From: Rhodoferax sp.
GTDB lineage: Bacteria > Pseudomonadota > Gammaproteobacteria > Burkholderiales > Burkholderiaceae_C
Assembly (NCBI GenBank): GCA_030683195.1
Contig: JAUXQA010000365.1
Span: 1 to 8,677 of the forward strand
Length of the DNA: 8,677 nucleotides
Reading direction: 5' to 3'
Position 1 is the first letter of the stretch. The number at the start of each line of letters is the position of its first letter. The translations under genes and the position numbers were made by a program. Of this stretch, positions 1-6,490 are shown in pieces. The notes under the pieces were generated by a model that was not told where the DNA came from, ran no database searches, and saw only the letters and a list, made by a program, of their open reading frames with translations.

Positions 1-8
1 CTGCAATT

Positions 9-392
9 ATGAAGATCGCAAGTGCACGCATATTGGTCGTCGACGATGAGCCCGTGATGCTCAAATACGTCACTGACACCTTGCGCAGACTGGGCATTCA
101 GTCCATTGAAACCTGCAGTGACGGCGAAGACGCGCTGCAAACCATGGCCAGTTTCAAGCCTGACCTGGTTTTGACCGATATCCACATGAAGCCGATGGGG
201 GGCCTGGAATTTGTCAGGCTGCTGCGTTCGGCGCCGAACTCGGCCCTGGGCAATACAAAAGTAATTTTCATGAGCGCCGATGCCAGCACCGAAACGCTTG
301 GCGCGACGCTGCCCCTCGGAGCGCATGGCTACATTGTCAAACCCCCCCGTTTGGAAACCTTGAAGGCCAAACTGGAGTTGGCCCTGGGTTAA
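9..392 (+). CDS. CheY-like single-domain response regulator (first of two)
   Basis: This 127-residue protein is a receiver domain with no output domain, so it should act by binding a partner protein after phosphorylation, probably by the CheA encoded downstream. The receiver residues are all visible: acidic pair D12/D13, phospho-acceptor D57 in the TDIHM segment, switch Ser S89 in FMSAD, aromatic Y108 in GYIVK, and Lys K111. The Phe usually two residues after that Lys is Pro here (KPP), unlike the second CheY at 3533. Only eight bases precede the ATG and that frame stays open to the window edge, so a ribosome site cannot be seen and an upstream start cannot be excluded, although the receiver fold begins normally at ILVVDDE. 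It lies 29 bases before the receptor gene in the same direction. It could be a second CheY, a phosphate sink or an adaptor. The receiver assignment is firm; the specific role is not. Confidence 0.9.
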   Translation: MKIASARILVVDDEPVMLKYVTDTLRRLGIQSIETCSDGEDALQTMASFKPDLVLTDIHMKPMGGLEFVRLLRSAPNSALGNTKVIFMSADASTETLGATLPLGAHGYIVKPPRLETLKAKLELALG

Positions 393-421
393 AGACTTGT
401 TTCAACCTTGATGCGAACGCC

Positions 422-2779
422 ATGACACCTGTATCTCACAGCGGATTATTGAGTCGCATATTGCGCCCGGGCATTGCCTTGATGATGCGCTTGAGTGGCC
501 CCGTAAAGTTCTGGGGCCTGCCCATGCCGCTGGCCCTGGCACTGGCCGTGGTCCTGACCCTGAACCTGCTCAATTTGGGCGAGGAATACCAGTCGATCAA
601 CCAGCGCAGCACAGCAGGCGATTTGGTGGTTCAAATTGTCAAGGTGGCGCTGCCCTTGCAGCGCCATCGGGGCCAGACCGTGCTGGTTCAATCAGGTGCT
701 CCAGACGCTGTGGCAGCTGGTGCAGACCTGGAGGCAACCCGCCAGGTGCTCAAGACCGCTGTGTCTCAACTGGACACCACATTGCAAAACCCCGACTGGG
801 TTGCCTTGGCGCCTGCCTGGACGTCCACGCGCGCCGCTATTCTGGCGCTGGTGGCAGCAGCGCCAGCCCTTGGCGCCGACAGCGCCGTGGTGTTCAGGCA
901 GCATCGTGCGCAGATTTTTGCTTTGGAGCAGTTGGCGCTGCAAGTCGGTCAAAGTTCCGGTTTGGCCATGTCGGGTGATTCGATCACATTTTTTGAGGCC
1001 AGTCTGATGGTGGATCACTTGCTGCCCTGGACCGAATCCATCGGGATGCTGAGGGGTACAGGCGTCGGTCTGCTGGCCAAAGGCAGTCCGGATGCCGGTG
1101 CGCTGGCCGGCATGACCCTGCTCGTCGATACGCTGGCTGAACGCACGACGCGACTCACATTCGCCACCAGCGGTCTGGCGCGTGCTGGGCAAGCACCGGC
1201 AGCCAGTTGGGAGCGGGCCTTGGTGCAAAGCCAGGCCTTCGTGTTGGCCGCCAAAGACCTGTCGTCCCAAACGTCCCCCACAGCATTTTTCAAGCTCGGC
1301 TCCCAAGCCATTGAGGCCGCAGAACTCGCGGGGCAAGACACCGCCCGCCAGTTGCAACAGCGCCTGGAGACGCGCCGTGCCAGCCTGCGCACTCAACTGC
1401 TTTTGACGGTGGCCATAGCCGTTCTGGGCCTGCTGCTGTGGTGGTATCTGTTGTTGAGTTTTTTCTACACCAGCCGGCATGACCGGGCCCAAACCGACGC
1501 AGCCATTGAGCAGGCGGCCCAAGGCGACCTCACGGGGCTTGCTGACTCGGGCATCGACTCTCTGGGCAATTTCGGGCGCCACATGGACACGATGATGACC
1601 AAAATGTCCGCCATCGTGGCCAACATTCGCACAGCAGCGGTGCTGCTGGGTGATACCGGCAAGAAGCTGGTGGACGACACCCTGGCCCTTTCTGAGCGCG
1701 CCAACACCCAGGGGGAGCATTTGCAACAAACGTCCCTGCATGTGAAGCGTGTCAGTGAGACCGTTGCGCGAAATGCCTCGGCCTCGCAAGAAATCAGCAT
1801 GATGACTGCCAGCCTGCACAAGGAGGCCGATTCAGCCGGCCAGCTCATGACCCAGGCCATGCAGGGTATGGGGCCGCTGCAGGTGACCTCCGGGCGCATG
1901 ACCGACATCATCGGCACCATCGACGGCATTGCATTCCAGACCAACTTGCTTGCCCTGAACGCAGCCGTCGAGGCAGCACGGGCGGGTGAGCAAGGCCGTG
2001 GCTTTGCCGTGGTGGCAGCCGAGGTGCGCGGCCTGGCCAAGCGCAGCCAGACCGCCGCAGCCGAGGTGCGCGTCTTGATCGCAGATTCATCTGCGCGGGT
2101 AGGCACCACGGTGTCCGAGATCCGGCAAGTGAACGAGATGATGGAAAGTCTGATTTCGGGAATTGGTGAAATCGCCATCAACGTCAATGTGATGGCTGAG
2201 GGCAGTGCCGCCCAAAGTGCTGCGCTGGACGAGGTTGTCAGTGCTGTGGGTGACCTTGACTTGCTTACTCAGGAAAACACGGGCCTGATTGCCAATGCCT
2301 CAGGCAACTCGGATCGCATGATTGCCCAAGCCTCGGCGCTGGAGATTTCGGTGGGCGACATTCAGCTTCGCCAGGGCACGGCAGACCAAGCACGACAAAT
2401 GGTGTTTGACGCGATGATCCACCTGAGTAAATTCGGCTTGGAGCGCGCGGCTGCTGATTTTCAAAATGCCCAGGGGGCATTCATCCACCGCGATCTGTAT
2501 GTTTTTGTGTTCAACCGCGCAGGTTATTACGTGGTGCACGGCGCTGCGCCGCAAAAGGACGGCACGCCCTTGCGGGCAATTGAGGGCCTCGATGCTGACA
2601 AGCTGGTGTCTGATGCCTTTGCCGTGTGTGACGAGGCCCAGGGTGGATGGGTCACCTACGCCATCACCAATCCGCTCACCGGGGTTGTTCAAGCCAAGAT
2701 TTCTTACGTCAAGCCGCTGGATGAAGACCGCCTTATTGGTTGTGGTTGTTACCTCAATGCGGACTGGCTGGAGTTGTAA
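422..2779 (+). CDS. Methyl-accepting chemotaxis protein with C-terminal Cache domain
   Basis: A 785-residue chemoreceptor. After a short cytoplasmic N-terminus come a membrane segment (about 34-52), a helical periplasmic sensor region (about 53-324) containing PLQRHRG, a second membrane segment (about 325-348), a HAMP-like linker (about 349-402, with QGDL), and the MCP signalling coiled coil with its highly conserved tip (about 499-540, IAFQTNLLALNAAVEAAR). The distance from HAMP to tip matches E. coli Tsr without gaps. Unusually, residues about 667-785 form a single-Cache-like sensor fold (RDLYVFVFNRAGYYVVHG, GGWVTY, KISYV, GCGCY). No membrane segment follows the signalling domain, so this Cache should be cytoplasmic. 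The only three cysteines of the protein lie in it (C736, C774, C776). Several positions that are methylated in Tsr are not Glu/Gln here. The ligand is unknown. ATG 422 lacks a clear Shine-Dalgarno; Met21 and Met22 are less likely alternative starts. Confidence 0.93.
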   Translation: MTPVSHSGLLSRILRPGIALMMRLSGPVKFWGLPMPLALALAVVLTLNLLNLGEEYQSINQRSTAGDLVVQIVKVALPLQRHRGQTVLVQSGAPDAVAAGADLEATRQVLKTAVSQLDTTLQNPDWVALAPAWTSTRAAILALVAAAPALGADSAVVFRQHRAQIFALEQLALQVGQSSGLAMSGDSITFFEASLMVDHLLPWTESIGMLRGTGVGLLAKGSPDAGALAGMTLLVDTLAERTTRLTFATSGLARAGQAPAASWERALVQSQAFVLAAKDLSSQTSPTAFFKLGSQAIEAAELAGQDTARQLQQRLETRRASLRTQLLLTVAIAVLGLLLWWYLLLSFFYTSRHDRAQTDAAIEQAAQGDLTGLADSGIDSLGNFGRHMDTMMTKMSAIVANIRTAAVLLGDTGKKLVDDTLALSERANTQGEHLQQTSLHVKRVSETVARNASASQEISMMTASLHKEADSAGQLMTQAMQGMGPLQVTSGRMTDIIGTIDGIAFQTNLLALNAAVEAARAGEQGRGFAVVAAEVRGLAKRSQTAAAEVRVLIADSSARVGTTVSEIRQVNEMMESLISGIGEIAINVNVMAEGSAAQSAALDEVVSAVGDLDLLTQENTGLIANASGNSDRMIAQASALEISVGDIQLRQGTADQARQMVFDAMIHLSKFGLERAAADFQNAQGAFIHRDLYVFVFNRAGYYVVHGAAPQKDGTPLRAIEGLDADKLVSDAFAVCDEAQGGWVTYAITNPLTGVVQAKISYVKPLDEDRLIGCGCYLNADWLEL

Positions 2780-2803
2780 TCTGACCGGTTCCCGAAGCTT
2801 CTC

Positions 2804-3523
2804 ATGATCCCCAGAGACACCATGCCCATGCCAAACGATTCAGAGACGATGAGTCTGCCGCCTGTCCCGGACGGTCGTGCGCCAGAAAACACCCCCGACC
2901 CGAGTCCAGCCCGCCTGGCACTGTGTGCCGCCCTCTTGCCGGTATGGGGGCGCCATCTGGCCACTTCCCGCACACAGTCCGAGGCGGCAGTGGCAGAGAT
3001 GATGTCGGCTTTCGCCGAGATCGGGCCCCATCTGGACCGCGCGGCACGGCAATCGAAACAGATCACGGCAGCGCTTGCCCATGACACCGGCGGCATCATC
3101 AATCTCGCGCAGGCCTGCTCGCAAGAGTTGGCGCCTTTGCTGACCCAACTGGAGCCTGGCGTTGCAGCCACCTTGCAGAAAGTCTTGGGTATGGTTCAAA
3201 AGTCGGTCGACGACCTGGAGCGTTTGTCTCGGCCCTTTGAGCATGAGACGCACATGGTGAGCCAGCAGGTGGAGCGCATGTATGTGGGTTTTCAGTACCA
3301 GGACCGTATCAGCCAGATGATGACCTTGTTGCATGACGATATGGCTCGCCTGGAATCGGTGCTGTCGAACCCGCTGGAGAGCGCCGATGAACTGACGCAA
3401 GTGGCCTGGCTGGCGCGACTTGAATCCCTGTACGTGATGCAGGAGCAGCGCCAGCACCACACGGGGCAGACGGCCATCGGGGCGGACGTGATCGACAACG
3501 ACTTTGATACAACTTTTTTTTGA
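2804..3523 (+). CDS. Divergent CheZ-like CheY-P phosphatase (probable)
   Basis: This is a 239-residue, mostly helical soluble protein with a Pro-rich, probably disordered N-terminus (about 1-36). Residues 163-173 read FQYQDRISQMM. D167 and Q171 have the DxxxQ spacing of the CheZ catalytic pair (D143/Q147 in E. coli CheZ, as I recall it), in a similar FQD context. The protein ends in an acidic tail, DNDFDTTFF, resembling the acidic, Phe-terminated CheY-binding tail of CheZ. The distance from the key Gln to the C-terminus is 68 residues, against 67 in E. coli. It lies immediately upstream of cheY (9 bases between stop and start). Overall identity to classical CheZ looks low, so it could equally be annotated as a hypothetical or chemotaxis-associated helical protein. 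CheZ would hydrolyse CheY-phosphate and end the signal. The start is uncertain: ATG 2804, 2822 or 2828, none with a strong ribosome site. Confidence 0.68.
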   Translation: MIPRDTMPMPNDSETMSLPPVPDGRAPENTPDPSPARLALCAALLPVWGRHLATSRTQSEAAVAEMMSAFAEIGPHLDRAARQSKQITAALAHDTGGIINLAQACSQELAPLLTQLEPGVAATLQKVLGMVQKSVDDLERLSRPFEHETHMVSQQVERMYVGFQYQDRISQMMTLLHDDMARLESVLSNPLESADELTQVAWLARLESLYVMQEQRQHHTGQTAIGADVIDNDFDTTFF

Positions 3524-3527
3524 GGAA
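3522..3527 (+). promoter_or_regulatory. Ribosome binding site of cheY
   Basis: GAGGAA ends five bases before ATG 3533 and overlaps the TGA stop (3521-3523) of the CheZ-like gene. This supports the cheY start and suggests translational coupling of the two genes. Confidence 0.75.
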
Positions 3528-3532
3528 CATGT

Positions 3533-3901
3533 ATGGCACAAACAATTTTGGTGATTGACGATTCGGCCAGCCTGCGTCAAGTGGTGGCCATGGCGCTGCA
3601 AGGTGCCGGTTATGAGGTACTGCAAGCCGGTGATGGTGTTGCCGCTCTGGCTTTGCTCGATGGTCGAAAGATCGGTATGGCGGTGTGTGATGTCAACATG
3701 CCACGTATGAACGGTATTGAGTTTGTCAAGGCTGCCAAGGCTTTGCCTGCGTACCGTTTTTTGCCGATTTTGATGCTGACCACCGAGAGCCAGGAGTCCA
3801 AAAAAGACGAAGGGCGAGCCGCTGGTGCCAAGGCCTGGATGGTCAAGCCCTTCTCGCCTTCGTCTTTGCTCAATGCAGTTTCCAAACTCTGCCTGCCCTG
3901 A
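3533..3901 (+). CDS. cheY: Chemotaxis response regulator CheY
   Basis: A 122-residue single receiver domain, the expected diffusible output of the CheA phosphorelay. Acidic pair D9/D10 in VIDDS, phospho-acceptor D53 in CDVNMPRMNG, switch Thr T83 in MLTTES, and Lys K105 in WMVKPF are all present. The Tyr106 position of E. coli CheY is Trp (W102), a large aromatic common in non-enteric CheYs as I recall. Relative to the receiver at 9-392 it looks the more canonical CheY, with KPF intact. It directly follows the CheZ-like gene and precedes the STAS and cheA genes, the context expected of a CheA substrate. Whether it binds the flagellar switch or another target cannot be told from this window. 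The start is supported by GAGGAA five bases upstream. Confidence 0.93.
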   Translation: MAQTILVIDDSASLRQVVAMALQGAGYEVLQAGDGVAALALLDGRKIGMAVCDVNMPRMNGIEFVKAAKALPAYRFLPILMLTTESQESKKDEGRAAGAKAWMVKPFSPSSLLNAVSKLCLP

Positions 3902-3927
3902 TTTTTTGCATTAGTCCTGTCCCCTCC

Positions 3928-3934
3928 AAAGGAG
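3928..3934 (+). promoter_or_regulatory. Ribosome binding site of the STAS gene
   Basis: AAAGGAG lies six bases before ATG 3941. It is the strongest Shine-Dalgarno match in the window and fixes the start of the STAS gene, suggesting this small protein is efficiently made. Confidence 0.85.
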
Positions 3935-3940
3935 CCCGAT

Positions 3941-4231
3941 ATGAGCGTCGCGTTTGAGTTGCCCGCCGAGTTGACGATTTACGGCGCCCTGGAAACCCGA
4001 GATGCCCTGCTCGCGTGGGTCACGCAGCACTCAGGCAAATCAGATCGGATGCTCGAAATTTCTGCCAAAGAGGTTGCTGAGGTCGACGGGTCTGGCCTGC
4101 AGCTGTTGGCGGCCTTGTCCAACATGGAGGTGTCCTGGCAGCTGGTCGAAGCCAGCTCCGCGTTCATTGAAGCCTGTCGCACCCTCGGCCTGGGCCACTG
4201 GGTTGACTCCCTTCCTTCTTCTGAAGCCTGA
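3941..4231 (+). CDS. STAS domain protein (anti-sigma factor antagonist-like)
   Basis: A 96-residue protein that consists of one STAS domain. It begins with the typical strand (FELPAELTIYGALETRDALL) and carries VDGSGLQLL at 48-56, the counterpart of the DSSGLG loop of SpoIIAA-type antagonists. S51 lines up with the Ser that is phosphorylated in that family. It is the full length of a minimal STAS protein, with no membrane segment and no fused kinase or phosphatase. It sits 39 bases after cheY and 11 bases before cheA. In the SpoIIAA family, phosphorylation of this Ser by an anti-sigma kinase controls partner binding, but no such kinase is in this window. A role as a partner or side output of the chemosensory complex is inference from position only. 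The STAS fold is well supported; the function is open. Confidence 0.85.
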   Translation: MSVAFELPAELTIYGALETRDALLAWVTQHSGKSDRMLEISAKEVAEVDGSGLQLLAALSNMEVSWQLVEASSAFIEACRTLGLGHWVDSLPSSEA

Positions 4232-4233
4232 GG
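4230..4233 (+). promoter_or_regulatory. Ribosome binding site of cheA
   Basis: GAGG overlaps the TGA stop of the STAS gene (4229-4231) and lies nine bases before ATG 4243. It is a modest match that fits translational coupling of the two genes. Confidence 0.5.
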
Positions 4234-4242
4234 CACAACATT

Positions 4243-6453
4243 ATGAGCAATTCCAGCAACGATGCTGACCGGGATTTCATTGCCGCAGCCATGCCGGCCT
4301 TCATCAGTGAAGCTGTGGAGCAAACCGAGGCCATTGAGACTTTGTTGCTTGAACTGGAAGAAGAGCCGGACAACCGGGAACTGCTGGATTCCTTGTTTCG
4401 CTGTGCACACACCGTCAAGGGCTCGGCTGGCATCTTTGGACTGAGCAAGGTGGTGGACTTCACCCACCACGTGGAAACACAGCTTGATCAGATGCGCGAA
4501 GGCACGATTGCCCTGGGTCCTGAGCTCAGCACCTTGCTGTTGCAGTGCAATGATCAGATCAAGTTTTTGGTAGCTACCGCTGCGGACAACGATGCAGACA
4601 CGCCAGAACAAAAAGACCTGCGCGCTGACCTGGTGATCCAGTTGTGCGCCATCACGGAAGGTTCAGCGGGGCACGCTGAACCGGACGCTGCGACTACGCT
4701 GCCCATTCAGGCCGGGGCGCAAGCTGGTTTGAATCAGTGGACCATTTCTGCCCGATTTGGCCCCGAGACGTTCCGCAACGGCATGGATCCGCTCTCGATC
4801 GCGCGTTACCTCAGCGCTATGGGCACGGTACAAGCCATGCGCTGCGACACCGAGGGCGTACCGTCCTTGCTCAACCTGAACCCCGAAACCTGCTATTTGA
4901 GTTTTGGCATGGAGCTCCAGTCTGCTTCCTCGCGGGAGGATGTGGAAGGCGCCTTCAGTTTTGTCATTGAGGACTGCGAACTCAATGTCATAGCGCCCGA
5001 GACACCAGGGCAAAAGCTGGTGCGACAAATTGAGGAGTTGCCTGAGACGCCGCGCTTGGGGGACATGCTGGTGTCGGTCGGGGCCATTTCGCAAGACAAG
5101 CTGGCACAGGTGCTGGACAACCAAAAACACAGTCCCGGCATGCCGTCGGTGGTGGCGAATAAGTTGGGGGGGCTGCTGGAGTCCCAGGCAGGCGTTGCCC
5201 ACGAGGTGGTGGAGGCTGCGCTGGGTAAGCAGCAAAAAATCCGGGATAACGCACCAAGTGAAGATCGCTATATCCGCGTGCAAGCCGACCGGCTTGACGC
5301 GGTGATCAATCTGTTGGGCGAACTGGTGATTGCGGGCGCCGGTGCTACCTTGCTGGCGCGTGAGACACGCCAGGCGGGCCTGGTCGAAGCCAACCTGCAC
5401 ATGAACAGTCTGATTGAAGAAATTCGTAACGGCACCCTGGGCTTGCGCATGGTGCCCGTGGGTGAAACCTTCAGCCGCTTTCGGCGCGTGGTGCGTGACA
5501 CCGCGTCCAGCCTGGGCAAGGAAGTCAATTTCGAGATCGTGGGTGGCGATGCCGAGCTAGATAAATCCATGGTCGAAAAAATTGCCGACCCCCTCATGCA
5601 CCTGGTGCGCAACTCCCTTGACCATGGTCTGGAGCAGCCGCAGGAGCGGCTGTCCGCCGGCAAACCAGCCGCCGGCAAACTGATCTTGAGTGCCCAGCAT
5701 GAAACCGGCTGCATTCTGATTCGCATTGAAGACGACGGGCGCGGCATCAACCGCGACCGCGTGCTGCAGCGGGCCTGGAACCGTGGCTTGGTGGAGCAGG
5801 GTGTGGTGCCCTCAGACGACGCCATCAACATGCTTATATTTGAGCCGGGCTTTTCTACCGCAGAGCAAGTGACCAACCTGTCGGGCCGGGGTGTGGGCAT
5901 GGACGTGGTTCGGCGCAATATTGAGGCCCTGCGCGGCTCGCTCAAATTGACGAGCAACCCGGGGCGTGGCTTGCAGGTGGACATCCGCTTGCCACTGACC
6001 CTGGCCATCATTGACGGCTTCATGGTGGGTGTGGGCAAGTCCAAGTTTGTTTTGCCGCTGGAGTCGGTGGTCGAGGTGATTGAGGCGGGTGGTCAAAACG
6101 TCAAGGTCGACAGCAGTGGGCGCCATTGTCTGGAGCTGCGCGGTGCCGTGCTGCCAGTGGTGCGTTTGCGCACGCTCTACACGGTGGAGTCCAACCTGCC
6201 TGAGCGGGTGAGCGTGGTGGTGGTGAACTCGCCGCGTGGCCAGTACGGTATCGAAGTCGAAGTGCTGCTGGGTCAACAGCAAACCGTCATCAAGCCCTTG
6301 GGCCGATTGTTCAAAACCTTGCGCGGCATCTCGGGCTCCAGTATTTTGGGCAGCGGTGAAGTAGCCCTGATTCTGGATGTGGTGTCACTGGGTGAATTGG
6401 CAATCAACAGCATGCATGTCGGAAAGCCCGTCCTGACCAAGGTTGCTGCCTGA
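4243..6453 (+). CDS. cheA: Chemotaxis histidine kinase CheA
   Basis: A 736-residue sensor kinase that autophosphorylates under receptor control and passes phosphate to CheY. The HPt (P1) domain is at about 8-110 with phospho-His H56 in HTVKGSAG. A second domain at about 165-250 (DPLSIARYL, CYLSFGMEL) sits where P2 is expected but does not look like the E. coli CheY-binding P2. Residues 272-332 hold two related segments starting LGDML and LGGLL, similar in style to GspE N-terminal repeats. The P3 dimerisation helices follow (about 342-405). The ATPase domain has an N box (HLVRNSLDHGLE, 453-464), G1 (DDGRGIN, 497-503), F box (FEPGFSTA, 533-540) and G2 (GRGVGMDVV, 548-556), all intact. The CheW-like P5 domain spans about 585-720. 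It lies between the STAS gene and a second receptor. All catalytic elements look functional. Confidence 0.96.
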   Translation: MSNSSNDADRDFIAAAMPAFISEAVEQTEAIETLLLELEEEPDNRELLDSLFRCAHTVKGSAGIFGLSKVVDFTHHVETQLDQMREGTIALGPELSTLLLQCNDQIKFLVATAADNDADTPEQKDLRADLVIQLCAITEGSAGHAEPDAATTLPIQAGAQAGLNQWTISARFGPETFRNGMDPLSIARYLSAMGTVQAMRCDTEGVPSLLNLNPETCYLSFGMELQSASSREDVEGAFSFVIEDCELNVIAPETPGQKLVRQIEELPETPRLGDMLVSVGAISQDKLAQVLDNQKHSPGMPSVVANKLGGLLESQAGVAHEVVEAALGKQQKIRDNAPSEDRYIRVQADRLDAVINLLGELVIAGAGATLLARETRQAGLVEANLHMNSLIEEIRNGTLGLRMVPVGETFSRFRRVVRDTASSLGKEVNFEIVGGDAELDKSMVEKIADPLMHLVRNSLDHGLEQPQERLSAGKPAAGKLILSAQHETGCILIRIEDDGRGINRDRVLQRAWNRGLVEQGVVPSDDAINMLIFEPGFSTAEQVTNLSGRGVGMDVVRRNIEALRGSLKLTSNPGRGLQVDIRLPLTLAIIDGFMVGVGKSKFVLPLESVVEVIEAGGQNVKVDSSGRHCLELRGAVLPVVRLRTLYTVESNLPERVSVVVVNSPRGQYGIEVEVLLGQQQTVIKPLGRLFKTLRGISGSSILGSGEVALILDVVSLGELAINSMHVGKPVLTKVAA

Positions 6454-6490
6454 ATCTTTCTTTTGTCTGTGGTCTGACTAATTCAAACGT

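Noticed and set aside
692..1819. Long open frame on the minus strand (375 codons) opposite the first MCP
   Set aside because: It lies fully opposite a clear receptor gene. Its translation is rich in Gln, His, Arg and Gly without recognisable domains, typical of a shadow of G+C-rich coding sequence.
3514..3521. Run of eight T at the end of the CheZ-like gene as a terminator or slippage site
   Set aside because: No G+C-rich hairpin precedes it and the cheY ribosome site starts at once after it. A slip would only give a short altered tail, and nothing else supports recoding.
2840..3625. Minus-strand open frame of 261 codons opposite the CheZ-like gene
   Set aside because: The forward frame has a meaningful motif, a CheZ-like tail and operon spacing. 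The reverse product has no recognisable motif and also overlaps the start of cheY.
3877..3908. Small inverted repeat (AGTTT/AAACT) followed by a T run after cheY as a terminator
   Set aside because: The stem is short and A+T rich, its loop is too small, and the T run starts 14 bases later. A co-oriented gene follows within 39 bases.
5654..5680. 12-base direct repeat CCGCCGGCAAAC in cheA
   Set aside because: It encodes AGKPAAGK in a region where CheA proteins normally have a Gly/Lys-rich loop. The copies are in frame, and it looks like ordinary coding sequence.
5268..6044. Minus-strand open frame of 258 codons opposite cheA
   Set aside because: It overlaps the conserved kinase core of CheA, and its composition (Ser, Arg and Pro rich) is that of a reverse-complement shadow.
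6454..6490. Possible promoter or terminator between cheA and the second MCP
   Set aside because: The 37 bases show no hairpin, no convincing -35/-10 pair and no sigma-28-type motif.
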